From Bacteroidales bacterium (GTDB taxonomy: Bacteria; Bacteroidota; Bacteroidia; Bacteroidales; F082), in NCBI GenBank assembly GCA_017428285.1, contig JAFRRE010000059.1:1-18263 (forward strand): 18,263 nt of DNA, written 5' to 3'. This document shows, piece after piece, positions 1 through 8,218 of this stretch. Position 1 is the stretch's first letter. Each line of letters starts with the position of its first letter. The position numbers and the translations under genes are program-made. A model generated the notes under the pieces. The model searched no databases. It was not told the origin of the DNA and saw only the letters and a program-made list of their open reading frames with translations.

Positions 1-623
1 CGCATCGAGAACTCAGGCGGATAGATATAGGTGTTACGCACCATGAACTCCTTCAGGATGTCGTTCTGGATGGTGCCTTGCAGCTCTTCGTATTTGGCAC
101 CCTGCTCCAAGGCGGCGACAATATAGAAGGCCAGAATCGGCAACACGGCGCCGTTCATGGTCATGGAGACGGACATTTTGTTCAGCGGAATCTGGTCGAA
201 CAAGACCTTCATGTCCTCGACGGAGCAGATGCTCACGCCAGCCTTACCCACGTCGCCCATGACGCGCTCGTGGTCGGCATCGTAGCCACGGTGGGTGGCC
301 AAGTCGAAGGCCACGGACAGACCTTTCTGACCAGCGGCGATGTTACGGCGGTAGAAGGCATTTGATTCCTCAGCGGTGGAGAAACCGGCATACTGGCGGA
401 TGGTCCAGGGACGCATCACGTACATCGTGGAGTAAGGTCCACGGAGGAAGGGGGCGATGCCAGCGGCATAGTTGAGGTGCTCCATGCCTTCGAGGTCTTT
501 CTCGGTGTAGGCAGGCTTCACCATGATGTGTTCAGAGGTCTCCCAAGGCTCGCCATTCGGCAGGATGAGGCCACTGTGCTTAGGTATAGCGTTGATGTTG
601 ATGTTTTTATAGTTGGGTTTCAT
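1..623 (-). CDS. mutB: Methylmalonyl-CoA mutase large subunit, 5' part (runs off the window)
   Basis: This is the N-terminal 207 codons of the catalytic large subunit of adenosylcobalamin-dependent methylmalonyl-CoA mutase, which interconverts succinyl-CoA and (R)-methylmalonyl-CoA in the cytoplasm. The reading frame starts at the ATG at 623 ([11 protein letters not shown]) and stays open to the window edge, so the gene is cut by the window, not broken. Recognisable stretches are [39 protein letters not shown] and [19 protein letters not shown], which belong to the substrate-binding TIM barrel. The cobalamin-binding C-terminal domain with its DxHxxG motif lies outside the window. It follows mutA by 88 bp on the same strand, the usual order of the heterodimer operon. 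In Bacteroidales this enzyme serves the succinate-to-propionate route. Confidence 0.97.
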   Translation of the reverse strand, partial: MKPNYKNININAIPKHSGLILPNGEPWETSEHIMVKPAYTEKDLEGMEHLNYAAGIAPFLRGPYSTMYVMRPWTIRQYAGFSTAEESNAFYRRNIAAGQKGLSVAFDLATHRGYDADHERVMGDVGKAGVSICSVEDMKVLFDQIPLNKMSVSMTMNGAVLPILAFYIVAALEQGAKYEELQGTIQNDILKEFMVRNTYIYPPEFSM

Positions 624-638
624 TGTTTTCTCCTTTCT

Positions 639-703
639 CCCCACACTGCGCTTTGCTTATGTGGGGTAATTGAGGTTGCGCCTCTTCAAGGCGCGAAAAC
701 CTC
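639..703 (-). other. Two hairpins between mutA and mutB
   Basis: The 88-bp gap between mutA and mutB holds two inverted repeats. One has a perfect 7-bp stem (CCCCACA at 639-645 with TGTGGGG at 660-666, 14-nt loop). The other is longer: GAGGTTGCGCCT at 672-683 pairs with AGGCGC at 689-694 and AACCTC at 698-703, giving a 12-bp stem with a 3-nt bulge and a 5-nt loop. No long T-run follows on the minus strand, so these are not clear terminators. An intercistronic RNA-processing or stability element is an inference. Confidence 0.5.
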
Positions 704-711
704 TGTACTAA

Positions 712-2589
712 TTATTTTGTTATACCTAATTGCTTTTGGAACTCCGTTAAGGTCTCAAGCACATTGCTCTTGACGTGGATGAAATACTTCAGGCCAGCCT
801 CTTTGAGGATGTCGGCGGTGCCTTCGGGGTTACCGGCGAGCACCACGATGGTGTCGTTCTTCAACTCCTCGAAGATCTTGAGGGCGTTGCCTTCGCCGTA
901 TTCCTCATCGGAGGAGCAGATGACCAAAATCTCAGGTTTCACCTCGCGTGCGGCGGCGATACCTTCGTCCAAGGTCTTGAAGCCTGGGTTGTCGACGACT
1001 TGGAAGCCGGCGCAGGCGAAGAAGTTGGAGGCGAAGTTGGCGCGGGCCTTACGCATGGCGAGGTTGCCGTAGGTAAACATCCAAGCCACGGGACGTTTGT
1101 GGTCTTGGGCATAGACGTCGGTGGCGAAGCGGAGCTTCTCAAACTGCTGGGCAGCGCGGAAGGTGACAATGGTCTCGACCTCGGCATTGGCATCGCGGCG
1201 GTCGTCAGCCTCGAAGACCCAAGCCTCAGGCGTGAACTTCAAGCTCTCGGTGAAGTTCGGGAACTGGTTCGTGCCCAGGATGGTCTCGCGGCGGGTAGCC
1301 ACATTGCTGAACTTCTTGGCAGCGCTCTCCTTGATGAGGCCTTGGATCATGCCCTTGCGGACGGCTTCGAGATAACCGCCTTCGTCTTGGATCTTGTTGA
1401 AGAGGTCCCAAGCGGCAGCAGCAAGGCTCTCGGTGAGGTTCTCGATGTAGTAGGAACCTGCGGCGGGGTCGGCCACCTTGTCGAAGTGGGCCTCTTCCTT
1501 GAGGATGAGCTGCTGGTTGCGGGCGATACGGTCGGCGAAGTCGGTGGGGATCTCAAACGGCGTGTCGAACGGCATCACGGTGAACGAGTCGACGCCACCG
1601 AGGACGGCTGACATCGTGCCAGTCGTTGTGCGCAGCATGTTGACATACGCGTCGTACAGGCTCATGCCCAACTCAGCGTTGGTGGCATGGATGTGCATCT
1701 TGCAGGTTTCTGCGGTCGCTGAGCCCGTCGAAGCGCCGCCTTCCTCACAGTATGCCTTCACGATATTCGCCCACAGCAGACGATACGCTCTCAACTTGGC
1801 CAGCTCCATGAAGTAGTTCTGGCCGATGGCGAGGTTAAAGCGCATCTTGGGTGCAATCTCGTCGATGGTCAAGCCTTTCTCGGTGAGTTTGTCGAGGTAT
1901 TCGGCACCCACAGCAAGGCTGAAGGCCATTTCCTGCACGATGGTGGCACCGGCGTTGGTAAACACGTGGCCGTTGACGCCGATGGTATGGAAACCAGGCA
2001 TCTCGGCTTTCACCACGATGTAACCTAATTCCATGTCGGTGCTTTCGGTCACGTACCACACGCCGCGACGCAGATAACGCGTCAGCGGGTCATAGTTCAA
2101 TGAACCCTTGATGTCCGGAATCTTCGACAGCATCTCCAACAATGGCAAGTGGTACTTGTTGTTGTAGAAGTTGATCTCCACGGCCTTCTGGTCGATGCCG
2201 TTGAGCAGCGTCGAGATGGCGATGGTGTCGTAAAGCTTGTCATACTCTAACTTGAAGCCGATGCTGTTGGCACCACGGCTGATGGCGTTGAGGGCAATCT
2301 TGTTAGCTTCATGCACATCCTTCACGGTAATGTCCTGACGGACCAGCCATTCGTTGCCTTCGGCTTTGTTGCCACGGACATAGGGGAACTCGTTGGGGTT
2401 CTGACCCGTCCACGGAATGTCGGCCAGGTTCTCGGCGCGGTAGTAAGGCCTCACGTTGAAGCCTTCGGCCGTGCGCCAAACCAGTTTCTTGTTGTAATCT
2501 GCCCCTTTGAGGTCCTTTTCGATAACGGCTTCCCATTCTTCAGTCGTCACGGGTGGAAATTCTTCAAAGAGTCTCTTTTTTTCTTCCAT
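712..2589 (-). CDS. mutA: Methylmalonyl-CoA mutase small subunit
   Basis: This 625-residue protein is the non-catalytic small subunit that pairs with MutB. It has the family's TIM-barrel part (roughly residues 40-430, including GHVFTNAGATIVQEMAFSLA and MLRTTTGTMSAVLGGVDS) and a C-terminal flavodoxin-like B12-type domain (about 490-620). The latter has FTYGNLAMRKARANFASNFF where the large subunit has the cobalamin-ligating DxHxxG motif, so it should not bind B12, as is normal for MutA. The start at 2589 (MEEKKRLFEEFP) leaves a sensible leader. An oddity is residues about 284-293 (GGASTGSATA): nucleotides 1714-1737 match the end of an 89-bp repeat found elsewhere in this window, suggesting that a repeat fragment was absorbed in frame. 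Length is otherwise normal. Confidence 0.97.
   Translation of the reverse strand: MEEKKRLFEEFPPVTTEEWEAVIEKDLKGADYNKKLVWRTAEGFNVRPYYRAENLADIPWTGQNPNEFPYVRGNKAEGNEWLVRQDITVKDVHEANKIALNAISRGANSIGFKLEYDKLYDTIAISTLLNGIDQKAVEINFYNNKYHLPLLEMLSKIPDIKGSLNYDPLTRYLRRGVWYVTESTDMELGYIVVKAEMPGFHTIGVNGHVFTNAGATIVQEMAFSLAVGAEYLDKLTEKGLTIDEIAPKMRFNLAIGQNYFMELAKLRAYRLLWANIVKAYCEEGGASTGSATAETCKMHIHATNAELGMSLYDAYVNMLRTTTGTMSAVLGGVDSFTVMPFDTPFEIPTDFADRIARNQQLILKEEAHFDKVADPAAGSYYIENLTESLAAAAWDLFNKIQDEGGYLEAVRKGMIQGLIKESAAKKFSNVATRRETILGTNQFPNFTESLKFTPEAWVFEADDRRDANAEVETIVTFRAAQQFEKLRFATDVYAQDHKRPVAWMFTYGNLAMRKARANFASNFFACAGFQVVDNPGFKTLDEGIAAAREVKPEILVICSSDEEYGEGNALKIFEELKNDTIVVLAGNPEGTADILKEAGLKYFIHVKSNVLETLTEFQKQLGITK
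1714..1737. repeat. Fragment of the 89-bp REP-like element inside mutA
   Basis: The 24 bases here differ at only a few positions from the first part of the intergenic repeat at 2704-2792 and 11486-11574 (core GGTCGYTGAGCYYGTCGAA). It lies in frame within mutA. At protein level both this place and the aminotransferase insertion give a G-x-S-T-G-S-x-T string. A short match could arise by chance, so confidence is moderate. Confidence 0.5.
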
Positions 2590-2640
2590 GTTGTTGGTTT
2601 TAATTGATATTCTATTGTTTGATAATTAAAATCTATTTGT

Positions 2641-2696
2641 TCGGTCAGCCCTTCGACCCTTCGAGGTTCCTCAGGGACCGCAGGCTCAGGGACCTT
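2641..2696. repeat. Partial copy of the 89-bp REP/MITE-like element
   Basis: This is the right-hand part of the element, without its left terminal segment. It carries the CCTTCGACCCTTCGA core and ends in GCTCAGGGACCTT exactly like the full copies at 2704-2792 and 11486-11574. It sits in tandem with the full copy between mutA and the phosphatase gene. The 51 bp between it and mutA (2590-2640) are AT-rich with no promoter box I can name. Confidence 0.85.
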
Positions 2697-2703
2697 ATCA
2701 GCC

Positions 2704-2792
2704 AAGGTCGTTGAGCTTGTCGAAACGCCGGTTTAGTGGGTCGGCCCTTCGACCCTTCGAGGTTCCTCAGGGATCGCAGGCTCAGGGACCTT
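2704..2792. repeat. Full 89-bp REP/MITE-like element
   Basis: The ends are imperfect inverted repeats: AAGGTCGTTGAGC on the left and the reverse complement AAGGTCCCTGAGC on the right (11 of 13 match). It is the same length as the copy at 11486-11574 and differs from it at about 10 positions. It ends four bases from the phosphatase stop codon (2797-2799), so it lies in the 3' end of that transcript, where REP hairpins are common. GAGCYTGTCGAA-type palindromes of this kind are widespread in Bacteroidetes and other phyla. Confidence 0.88.
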
Positions 2793-2796
2793 AGCT

Positions 2797-3474
2797 TTAT
2801 GTTTGAAGTAGTCTTTTCAAAGCTCGAGGGGCACGCGTCGACCAATACTCCATATTGCGGGAGGAATGGAGGTCGGAGCCAGCCAAGTTGTAATAGTTTT
2901 TCTTGAGAATCCAATGCGCCTTATCCTTGGCTTCGGAGCCATAGGCACCAGCCAAAGAAGAGAGGTTCAATTGGAAACGTATATCTTTGTTTTTCAAATC
3001 CGTATAACGTTCATGACCCATGTAAACATAGCGTTCGGGATGCGCCAACACGGGATAATACCCCTTCTGCTTGATGCGAAGCAGAATCGAGTCCATGTCC
3101 ATGGGGGGTGTGAAATAGGAGGTCTCCACCAAGAGTTGGTTGCCCTCATCTCCCAAAGACAGCAAGTCGCCTTGACTCAACCGCTCCTCAAAGAGCGCAT
3201 CCATCATATACTCTGCCGCAAGATGCAGCTTGATGGGACCTTGATAGGCCTCGCAAAGCTCGGCAAAACGGGCTTGAAGCCCTGCGGTCGTATTGGGAAT
3301 ATCTTCCATAATGTGAGGGGTGCACCACACTTCTGCAATGCCCAACTGCTCGTAACGCTCCAACACTTTCAGCGACACTTCCATCTTCTTCACGCCATCA
3401 TCCACACCAGGCAATATGTGGGAATGGTGATCGGTGAAATTGTTGAGCAGGGAGGAAATCTTAGGGAACAACAT
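2797..3474 (-). CDS. PHP-family protein-tyrosine phosphatase (CpsB/YwqE type)
   Basis: This 225-residue protein should dephosphorylate the tyrosine-rich tail of the bacterial tyrosine kinase encoded just upstream, resetting capsule assembly. Metal ligands of the PHP fold are visible: H17 and H19 with D25 in DHHSHILPGVDDG, H54 in CTPHIM, E89 in AAEYMMD, H145 with R148 in AHPERY, and D201 with H203 in AGSDLHSS. These are the typical CpsB/YwqE positions, and the length is close to the family norm. The gene starts 16 bp after the kinase stop codon, so the two are almost certainly co-transcribed. Its 3' end is followed within a few bases by an 89-bp repeat. Family assignment is firm; the kinase as its substrate is inferred from context. 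Confidence 0.93.
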   Translation of the reverse strand: MLFPKISSLLNNFTDHHSHILPGVDDGVKKMEVSLKVLERYEQLGIAEVWCTPHIMEDIPNTTAGLQARFAELCEAYQGPIKLHLAAEYMMDALFEERLSQGDLLSLGDEGNQLLVETSYFTPPMDMDSILLRIKQKGYYPVLAHPERYVYMGHERYTDLKNKDIRFQLNLSSLAGAYGSEAKDKAHWILKKNYYNLAGSDLHSSRNMEYWSTRAPRALKRLLQT

Positions 3475-3490
3475 AAGCGTTTCTCACTAA

Positions 3491-5977
3491 TTATTCATCA
3501 TCTTCATGATAATACCCGCTTTTGCCTTCGGAATGGTAGCCATATTTACCGCCATACTTATAGCCGTACCTGTAACCATAGCCATAACGGTAGCCATAGC
3601 GTCCGTCATTGCCCGAAGCACCATTGAGAACCAGACACATGTTCTTGAATTTATGCTGTGTATAGAGGTTCTCCAACTCGGGAACCAAACTACGTTCCAT
3701 CAGGCCGGCACGAACCACAAAGATGGTGCGGTCAACATAGTTGTTGATGATTTGCGGGTCGGCCACAATGTCGACGGGCGGGCAGTCAATCAACACATAG
3801 TCGTATTCTTTTCTGAAACGCTCTATCAACGCTCCGAAACGGTTGTCTTCGAGCAACTCTGTCGGGTTGGGTGGGATGGTGCCCACAGGCAAGTAACTCA
3901 AAGTGGGATAGTCTTGACTTGGCAGAACAAGCTGGTTGATGTCCTCCTCCTGACGGGCAAGGTAATTGGCGATACCTTTCTTCGGTGAGAAGATATAGGC
4001 CGACAGGGAGGCATGACGCAAGTCACCATCTATCACCAGCACCTTTTTCTCCTTGATGGCAAGGGCAATGGCGGAGTTGATGCAAATGAAGGATTTGCCC
4101 GAACCAGGATTGAAAGAGGTGAACATAAAGACGTTGGAATCTTTGTCCTTGCTCATAAACTCCAAGTTGGTACGGAACACACGGAAAGCCTCATTGATGA
4201 CATTACGGCTGCCTTTTTTCACCACTACACCATCCGCAAAGCCTTCCTTAACCTGCAAATCTTTCTGTTCTTCACGCTTCTTTTTGGCTTCTTTCTTCTT
4301 TTTCTTTTGGTCTGACAAACTATAAGCCAAAGGTATTTCACCCACAAACGGCAAGGAAAGATCCTCCAAATCCTTACGACCACGAACTGTAGTATTCAAT
4401 TGTTCCCTCAGGAAAAGGATAAGCGCCGGAATGGCCAAACCGAGAACCAAAGCAATCAACCTAACCCTAGATCTATTGGGTCTGGAAGGAGCGGAAGAAC
4501 CATGGGGTTGTTCAACGACTCTTGTATTGTAGGCAGTGAATGCCTGCGTCAATTGGTTCTCCTCACGCTTCTGGAGGAGATAGAGATACAGGGCCTCTTT
4601 CACCTTCTGCTGACGTTCCACCGAAAGCAGGTACTTGGCTTGGCTGGGGTTGGCGGCAAGACGTTGGTTGATTTCGCGCTCCGTGCCCTGCAAGCTGGCC
4701 AATTGGTTATTGAGCGTCACCAATTGGTTGTCGATGCTGGCGATGATGGCTTGACGCATGTCCGCAAGGTTTTCATCCAAGTCGAGCACCAAGGGGTTTT
4801 CCTCACTACTGTTGGCCACCAGGCTGTTGCGGCGCAGCATCATTGTGTTGTAGGCGTTGATCTGACTCTCAATATTGATGCTGTTGACCCCCGAATTCAC
4901 CGGCAGCAACTGATCCTTCAAGGCCTCATTGCTCAACATCTTCCGGATATAGTTGGTAATGGAAATCTGGTTGCTGATTTCTAAAATGTGTTTGCTCGTT
5001 TCAGAAGTTTGCGTCAAATACATCCTTGATGCCGCTTCGACGTCAGGCAACAGGTTCTCACTCTTGTAGGAAGAAATGTCACTATCCACATTGCCCAATT
5101 CCTTTTCTATCAATTCCAGACGGTCATCGATAAACATGGATGTGCTTACCATGACTTGGTTCTTGTCTTTCAACCAGTTGTTGTTGTAGACTGCGATAAG
5201 CATATTGATGAAGTCATCGGCTCTTTTTGGAGAGATGTCGCTAACGGAAATGTTCATAATCTCCGCATTTTTATCCGCCAAAGAAACACTCAGTTTACCA
5301 GCATAGCTTTTGGCCGCATTTTTGATACCGGAATGACTCACATGGATGACATCATAATTTTTCACAACCCCATCTTCACTTTCCAAGTAATCTGTGGGAT
5401 GTACACACATCAAGCCAATAGGCGTATTGATGGTATCGCCAAATTTGGCCAAAACCTCGCCCGACACTTCTATACCGTTATACACAAAATCCGAAAGTCT
5501 CACGCCTTTGCCTTTGTCAGAGATTTTCATATCGAACTCTGCCCAAACGTTGTCAAAGTCGCCCAACAAATCCACAGTCGCAGGAAGGGACCTGTCGTAA
5601 AGCAAAATGGGGCGAAGACGACCTTCTCTCGTATAGTTCATATCCAAATGCAGCAGACGCACCGCTTCTTCAACGTTGTCAAGGGAGCTGAAGGTAATCA
5701 GTTCGTTGAAAATTTTCGAACTCCCGTTCATGATACCCACTTCCGAAAAATCCACGACATCATACCCTTCCTTATCCGATTTCACCAGCAATTTAGCGGT
5801 ACGGGTATAGACAGGAATGGTCTTATGGAGATAGTAGGTCGCCAAACCTAACGCCAACACTACGGAAATCAGGAACCAATACCAATGTGACAGGCAAAGA
5901 TATATAATGGCCTTCCAATCGAAAGGTTTTTCTTCTTTTGACTCATCCTGATTTACTACAATTGTTTCGTTTTGCAT
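3491..5977 (-). CDS. Wzc-like polysaccharide co-polymerase / BY-type tyrosine kinase
   Basis: This 828-residue inner-membrane protein controls capsule or exopolysaccharide polymerisation and export. The order is a short cytoplasmic N-terminus, TM1 about 31-50, a large periplasmic Wzz/GNVR region with coiled coil (about 60-500, including AYNTRVVEQPHGSSAPSRP before the second helix), TM2 about 506-523, a lysine-rich linker (about 558-568), and a cytoplasmic kinase. The kinase has NEAFRVFRTN (595-604), Walker A FNPGSGKS (622-629), Walker A' VLVIDGDLR (646-654) and Walker B YVLIDCPPVD (727-736). The tail holds 12 tyrosines between 794 and 823 in G-Y/R-Y/K-Y repeats, the autophosphorylation cluster. 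It lies 82 bp after the Wza-like gene and 16 bp before the phosphatase gene: a complete export and control operon. Confidence 0.96.
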   Translation of the reverse strand: MQNETIVVNQDESKEEKPFDWKAIIYLCLSHWYWFLISVVLALGLATYYLHKTIPVYTRTAKLLVKSDKEGYDVVDFSEVGIMNGSSKIFNELITFSSLDNVEEAVRLLHLDMNYTREGRLRPILLYDRSLPATVDLLGDFDNVWAEFDMKISDKGKGVRLSDFVYNGIEVSGEVLAKFGDTINTPIGLMCVHPTDYLESEDGVVKNYDVIHVSHSGIKNAAKSYAGKLSVSLADKNAEIMNISVSDISPKRADDFINMLIAVYNNNWLKDKNQVMVSTSMFIDDRLELIEKELGNVDSDISSYKSENLLPDVEAASRMYLTQTSETSKHILEISNQISITNYIRKMLSNEALKDQLLPVNSGVNSINIESQINAYNTMMLRRNSLVANSSEENPLVLDLDENLADMRQAIIASIDNQLVTLNNQLASLQGTEREINQRLAANPSQAKYLLSVERQQKVKEALYLYLLQKREENQLTQAFTAYNTRVVEQPHGSSAPSRPNRSRVRLIALVLGLAIPALILFLREQLNTTVRGRKDLEDLSLPFVGEIPLAYSLSDQKKKKKEAKKKREEQKDLQVKEGFADGVVVKKGSRNVINEAFRVFRTNLEFMSKDKDSNVFMFTSFNPGSGKSFICINSAIALAIKEKKVLVIDGDLRHASLSAYIFSPKKGIANYLARQEEDINQLVLPSQDYPTLSYLPVGTIPPNPTELLEDNRFGALIERFRKEYDYVLIDCPPVDIVADPQIINNYVDRTIFVVRAGLMERSLVPELENLYTQHKFKNMCLVLNGASGNDGRYGYRYGYGYRYGYKYGGKYGYHSEGKSGYYHEDDE

Positions 5978-6059
5978 GATTGATTAATAAGTAATTGTTC
6001 AGAATTTAACTGTAATATTTTTGACTTCGGGACTTCGAGACTACGTGGGGTACCTTACG

Positions 6060-6911
6060 TCAATTCCTCATCGATAATACTGAAATGGTGGTGGCCAAAG
6101 AGGCGAGCAACGAGATCACCGAGATCCAGAAAGAGGCGGATTGCACCGTATTGGCATTGACGGTCGACTGGTTGGCACGCTTTTTATTGGGCTCAACGTA
6201 GATATAATCGTTTTGATGGATGTAATAGGCAGGGGAATGCTCCACATCATTGAACGAAAGCATATCGACGGTGTAAGCAGTGATTTTGCCCGAGGCATTG
6301 GGGCGAAGCACCATCACATTGTCACGCTTGCCGTCGATGGTCAAGTCGCCCGCCATCGACAAGGCATCCAACAGGGTGATATGGTCACGCGTAATCGGGT
6401 AGGAACCCGGAGACCTCACCTCACCCATCACCGAAAACTTAAGGTTGACAAACTCCACGGTCACCACGGGATCGGTAACCAGATTTCGGTTGATGAGTTC
6501 CGACTTGATGTAGCCCGCCAATTCATCGCGTGTCTTGCCTGCGGCCTGCACCAGTCCCAATACCGGGAAATCAATGGTACCGTCAGCCTTGATGATATAA
6601 CCAGAAGTTCCTTGAGAATTTGAACCGATGTTTTCATTTGTTGAACCCAAAACCCGAGCCGTATAGGGCAAATTGAAAAGTGCCGTCAATTCAGGGACCT
6701 TGGTGTTGACAATGATGGAAATCTTGTCCTCGGGCCGCAAGCGAATCTCGGGAGCAGGTTGCTCGTTGAAGTATGTGGTCCGTTGGTCTTGGATATCCTG
6801 GAAATAGGTGATCCTCTTCGACATATCGCAGGATGACAACATCAGCAATAGGGCAAAGAGAAACAGGTTTGTCTTCAAAAACTTACGTTTGTTTTCTTTG
6901 TAAATATGCAT
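6060..6911 (-). CDS. Wza-family outer-membrane polysaccharide export lipoprotein
   Basis: This 283-residue protein is the outer-membrane export channel component for capsular or exopolysaccharide. A basic N-terminus is followed by a hydrophobic stretch and a lipobox LSSC with the lipidated cysteine at residue 28. Next come a polysaccharide export domain (RLRPEDKISIIVNT and following, about residues 55-150) and an SLBB domain (FSVMGEVRSPGSYPI onward, to DYIYVEPNKKR). The C-terminus is a hydrophobic helix (FWISVISLLASLATTISVLS), as in Bacteroidetes Wza-like proteins. It is the first gene of the wza-wzc-phosphatase operon and has a Bacteroidetes -7 box about 60 bp upstream of its ATG. Confidence 0.95.
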   Translation of the reverse strand: MHIYKENKRKFLKTNLFLFALLLMLSSCDMSKRITYFQDIQDQRTTYFNEQPAPEIRLRPEDKISIIVNTKVPELTALFNLPYTARVLGSTNENIGSNSQGTSGYIIKADGTIDFPVLGLVQAAGKTRDELAGYIKSELINRNLVTDPVVTVEFVNLKFSVMGEVRSPGSYPITRDHITLLDALSMAGDLTIDGKRDNVMVLRPNASGKITAYTVDMLSFNDVEHSPAYYIHQNDYIYVEPNKKRANQSTVNANTVQSASFWISVISLLASLATTISVLSMRN

Positions 6912-6970
6912 GGCATTAATAGCTTTAATTCATACTAATGGCTTGCGGACACAAGACGGTATTCGCGGTT

Positions 6971-6978
6971 CAAAGGTA
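6971..6978 (-). promoter_or_regulatory. Bacteroidetes -7 promoter box for the wza operon
   Basis: On the minus strand this reads TACCTTTG, a perfect match to the Bacteroidetes consensus TAnnTTTG. It lies about 60 bp upstream of the Wza-like start in otherwise AT-rich non-coding DNA. I see no convincing -33 TTTG about 20 bp further up, so the call rests on the -7 box and its position. Confidence 0.55.
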
Positions 6979-7067
6979 CGATAATTTTTTGAATTGAACG
7001 TCTTTTTGGTGAAAATAACGAATGTTCTTTTGTAACTAGTTGATACAAAAGTTATTATAACATTTAA

Positions 7068-7178
7068 GCAGGCCTCAGCATGTATGTCGTCCCAAACTCA
7101 CCCTTCAACGGACCACTACCGTTCTTCTTGCCCTCATGGCGGAGAGGCATCCGCCATCCCTCACGCTGTTGGGAGACA
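7068..7178. repeat. 111-bp intergenic hairpin repeat, copy 1
   Basis: This segment matches 9878-9988 over its whole 111-bp length with about 6 differences by eye. It contains a perfect 8-bp hairpin, ATGGCGGA (7136-7143) with TCCGCCAT (7150-7157) around GAGGCA. It lies directly after the fcl stop codon (7181-7183) and upstream of the wza promoter. Both copies sit between transcription units. Confidence 0.9.
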
Positions 7179-7180
7179 AC

Positions 7181-8122
7181 TCAGCGCTCCGCGCGCATAG
7201 GATTGTTCAAGAAGTCATCGTATGCGAGTCGGATGCCGTCTTCCAGTTCCGTTTTGTACGTCCAACCAAGCGCCATGGCCTTGCTCACATCAAGCAGCTT
7301 GCGCGGCGTGCCATTAGGTCGGGTCGTGTCCCATTTGATCTCACCCTCATAGCCAATCACCTTGGCAACCAATTCGGTCAAAGCCTTAATGGTCAGCTCC
7401 TTGCCCGTGCCCGCATTCACGGTCTCATTACCAGAATAATGGTTCATCAAAAAGACGCAGAGATTGGCCAGGTCGTCCACATAGAGGAACTCACGCAAAG
7501 GGCTGCCATCGCCCCAACAGGTCACTTCCTTCAGCCCATTCACCTTGGCTTCGTGGAAACGACGGATCAAGGCGGGCAACACATGGCTGTGCTCAGGGTG
7601 GTAGTTGTCGTTGGGGCCATAGAGGTTGGTCGGCATCACCGAGATATAATCTGTACCATACTGACGGTTCAAAAATTCACAGTATTTCAGTCCGCTGATT
7701 TTGGCCAAAGCATAGGCCTCGTTGGTCTTCTCCAACTCGCCTGTGAGCAGGCACGATTCCTTCATCGGCTGGGGTGCCACCCTCGGATAGATGCAGGAGC
7801 TCCCTAAGAACTCCAGCTTCTTGCAGCCGTTTTTCCAGGCCGAGTGGATGGCGTTCATCTCGAGGATCATGTTGTCATACATGAAGTCGGCGAGGGCGTT
7901 TTGGTTGGCCACGATGCCACCGACTTTGGCCGCCGCAAGGAAGACATACTCAGGCTTTTCAGTCTCGAAGAAGGCTTCCACTTGGTCTTGCCGGCAGAGG
8001 TCGAGTTCTTTATGGGTACGCGTGATGATATTGGTATAGCCTTGACGTTGCAACTCACGCACAATGGCGCTTCCTACCATGCCACGGTGACCGGCCACGT
8101 ATATTTTACTATCTTTGTTCAT
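7181..8122 (-). CDS. fcl: GDP-L-fucose synthase (epimerase/reductase)
   Basis: This 313-residue cytoplasmic enzyme converts GDP-4-keto-6-deoxy-D-mannose to GDP-L-fucose using NADPH, the second step after Gmd. It is an extended short-chain dehydrogenase. The Rossmann motif AGHRGMVGSA is at residues 10-19, the catalytic triad region includes SSC (108-110) and Y137-x3-K141 in EAYALAK, and VMPTNLYGPNDNYHPEHSHV is typical of Fcl. Length matches the family. The final residues MRAER and the TGA stop lie three bases from the 111-bp repeat, so its last codons may be repeat-influenced. It is separated from gmd by a GxxExxY gene with flanking repeats, although the two act in sequence and are usually adjacent. 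Confidence 0.96.
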   Translation of the reverse strand: MNKDSKIYVAGHRGMVGSAIVRELQRQGYTNIITRTHKELDLCRQDQVEAFFETEKPEYVFLAAAKVGGIVANQNALADFMYDNMILEMNAIHSAWKNGCKKLEFLGSSCIYPRVAPQPMKESCLLTGELEKTNEAYALAKISGLKYCEFLNRQYGTDYISVMPTNLYGPNDNYHPEHSHVLPALIRRFHEAKVNGLKEVTCWGDGSPLREFLYVDDLANLCVFLMNHYSGNETVNAGTGKELTIKALTELVAKVIGYEGEIKWDTTRPNGTPRKLLDVSKAMALGWTYKTELEDGIRLAYDDFLNNPMRAER

Positions 8123-8145
8123 TTCTCACTGATTGATTTTATTTT

Positions 8146-8166
8146 TCGCCTTCGGCGATTTTTTTG
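8146..8166 (+). terminator. Small GC hairpin with T-run (plus-strand sense)
   Basis: TCGCC and GGCGA form a five-pair stem around TTC (8146-8158), followed by seven T residues. This has terminator form on the plus strand, yet no plus-strand gene precedes it. It may simply be part of the repeat block that follows, so I hold it weakly. Confidence 0.3.
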
Positions 8167-8215
8167 TTTCACACAGATTTCACAGATTTCACAGATTCGA
8201 TTTTTCGTAGTGCTA
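8167..8215. repeat. Left 49-bp direct repeat flanking the GxxExxY gene
   Basis: It begins TTTCACACAGAT and ends TTTTTCGTAGTGCTA. It aligns without gaps to 8623-8671, with about 7 mismatches in 49. It lies four bases beyond the stop codon of the GxxExxY gene. It looks like one arm of the palindromic CACAGAT element seen in full at 8623-8723 and 11973-12055. Confidence 0.85.
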
Positions 8216-8218
8216 CAT

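Noticed and set aside
775..1611. 278-residue open frame on the plus strand
   Set aside because: It lies entirely antisense to mutA, which has clear family sequence; the frame is a by-product of GC-rich codons and has no recognisable motif.
2645..2914. 89-residue minus-strand frame with a repeated SLSLRSLRNLEGSKG string
   Set aside because: It is only a translation of the tandem 89-bp repeats running into the phosphatase gene in the wrong frame.
3506..3988. 160-residue hydrophobic plus-strand frame
   Set aside because: It is the antisense of the Tyr-rich tail and kinase domain of the Wzc-like gene; the hydrophobicity arises from the complement of Tyr/Gly codons.
8160..8215. Short CACAGAT tandem units as a CRISPR array
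   Set aside because: Units are about 9-10 bp with no spacers of constant length and no cas genes nearby; they are arms of a palindromic repeat.
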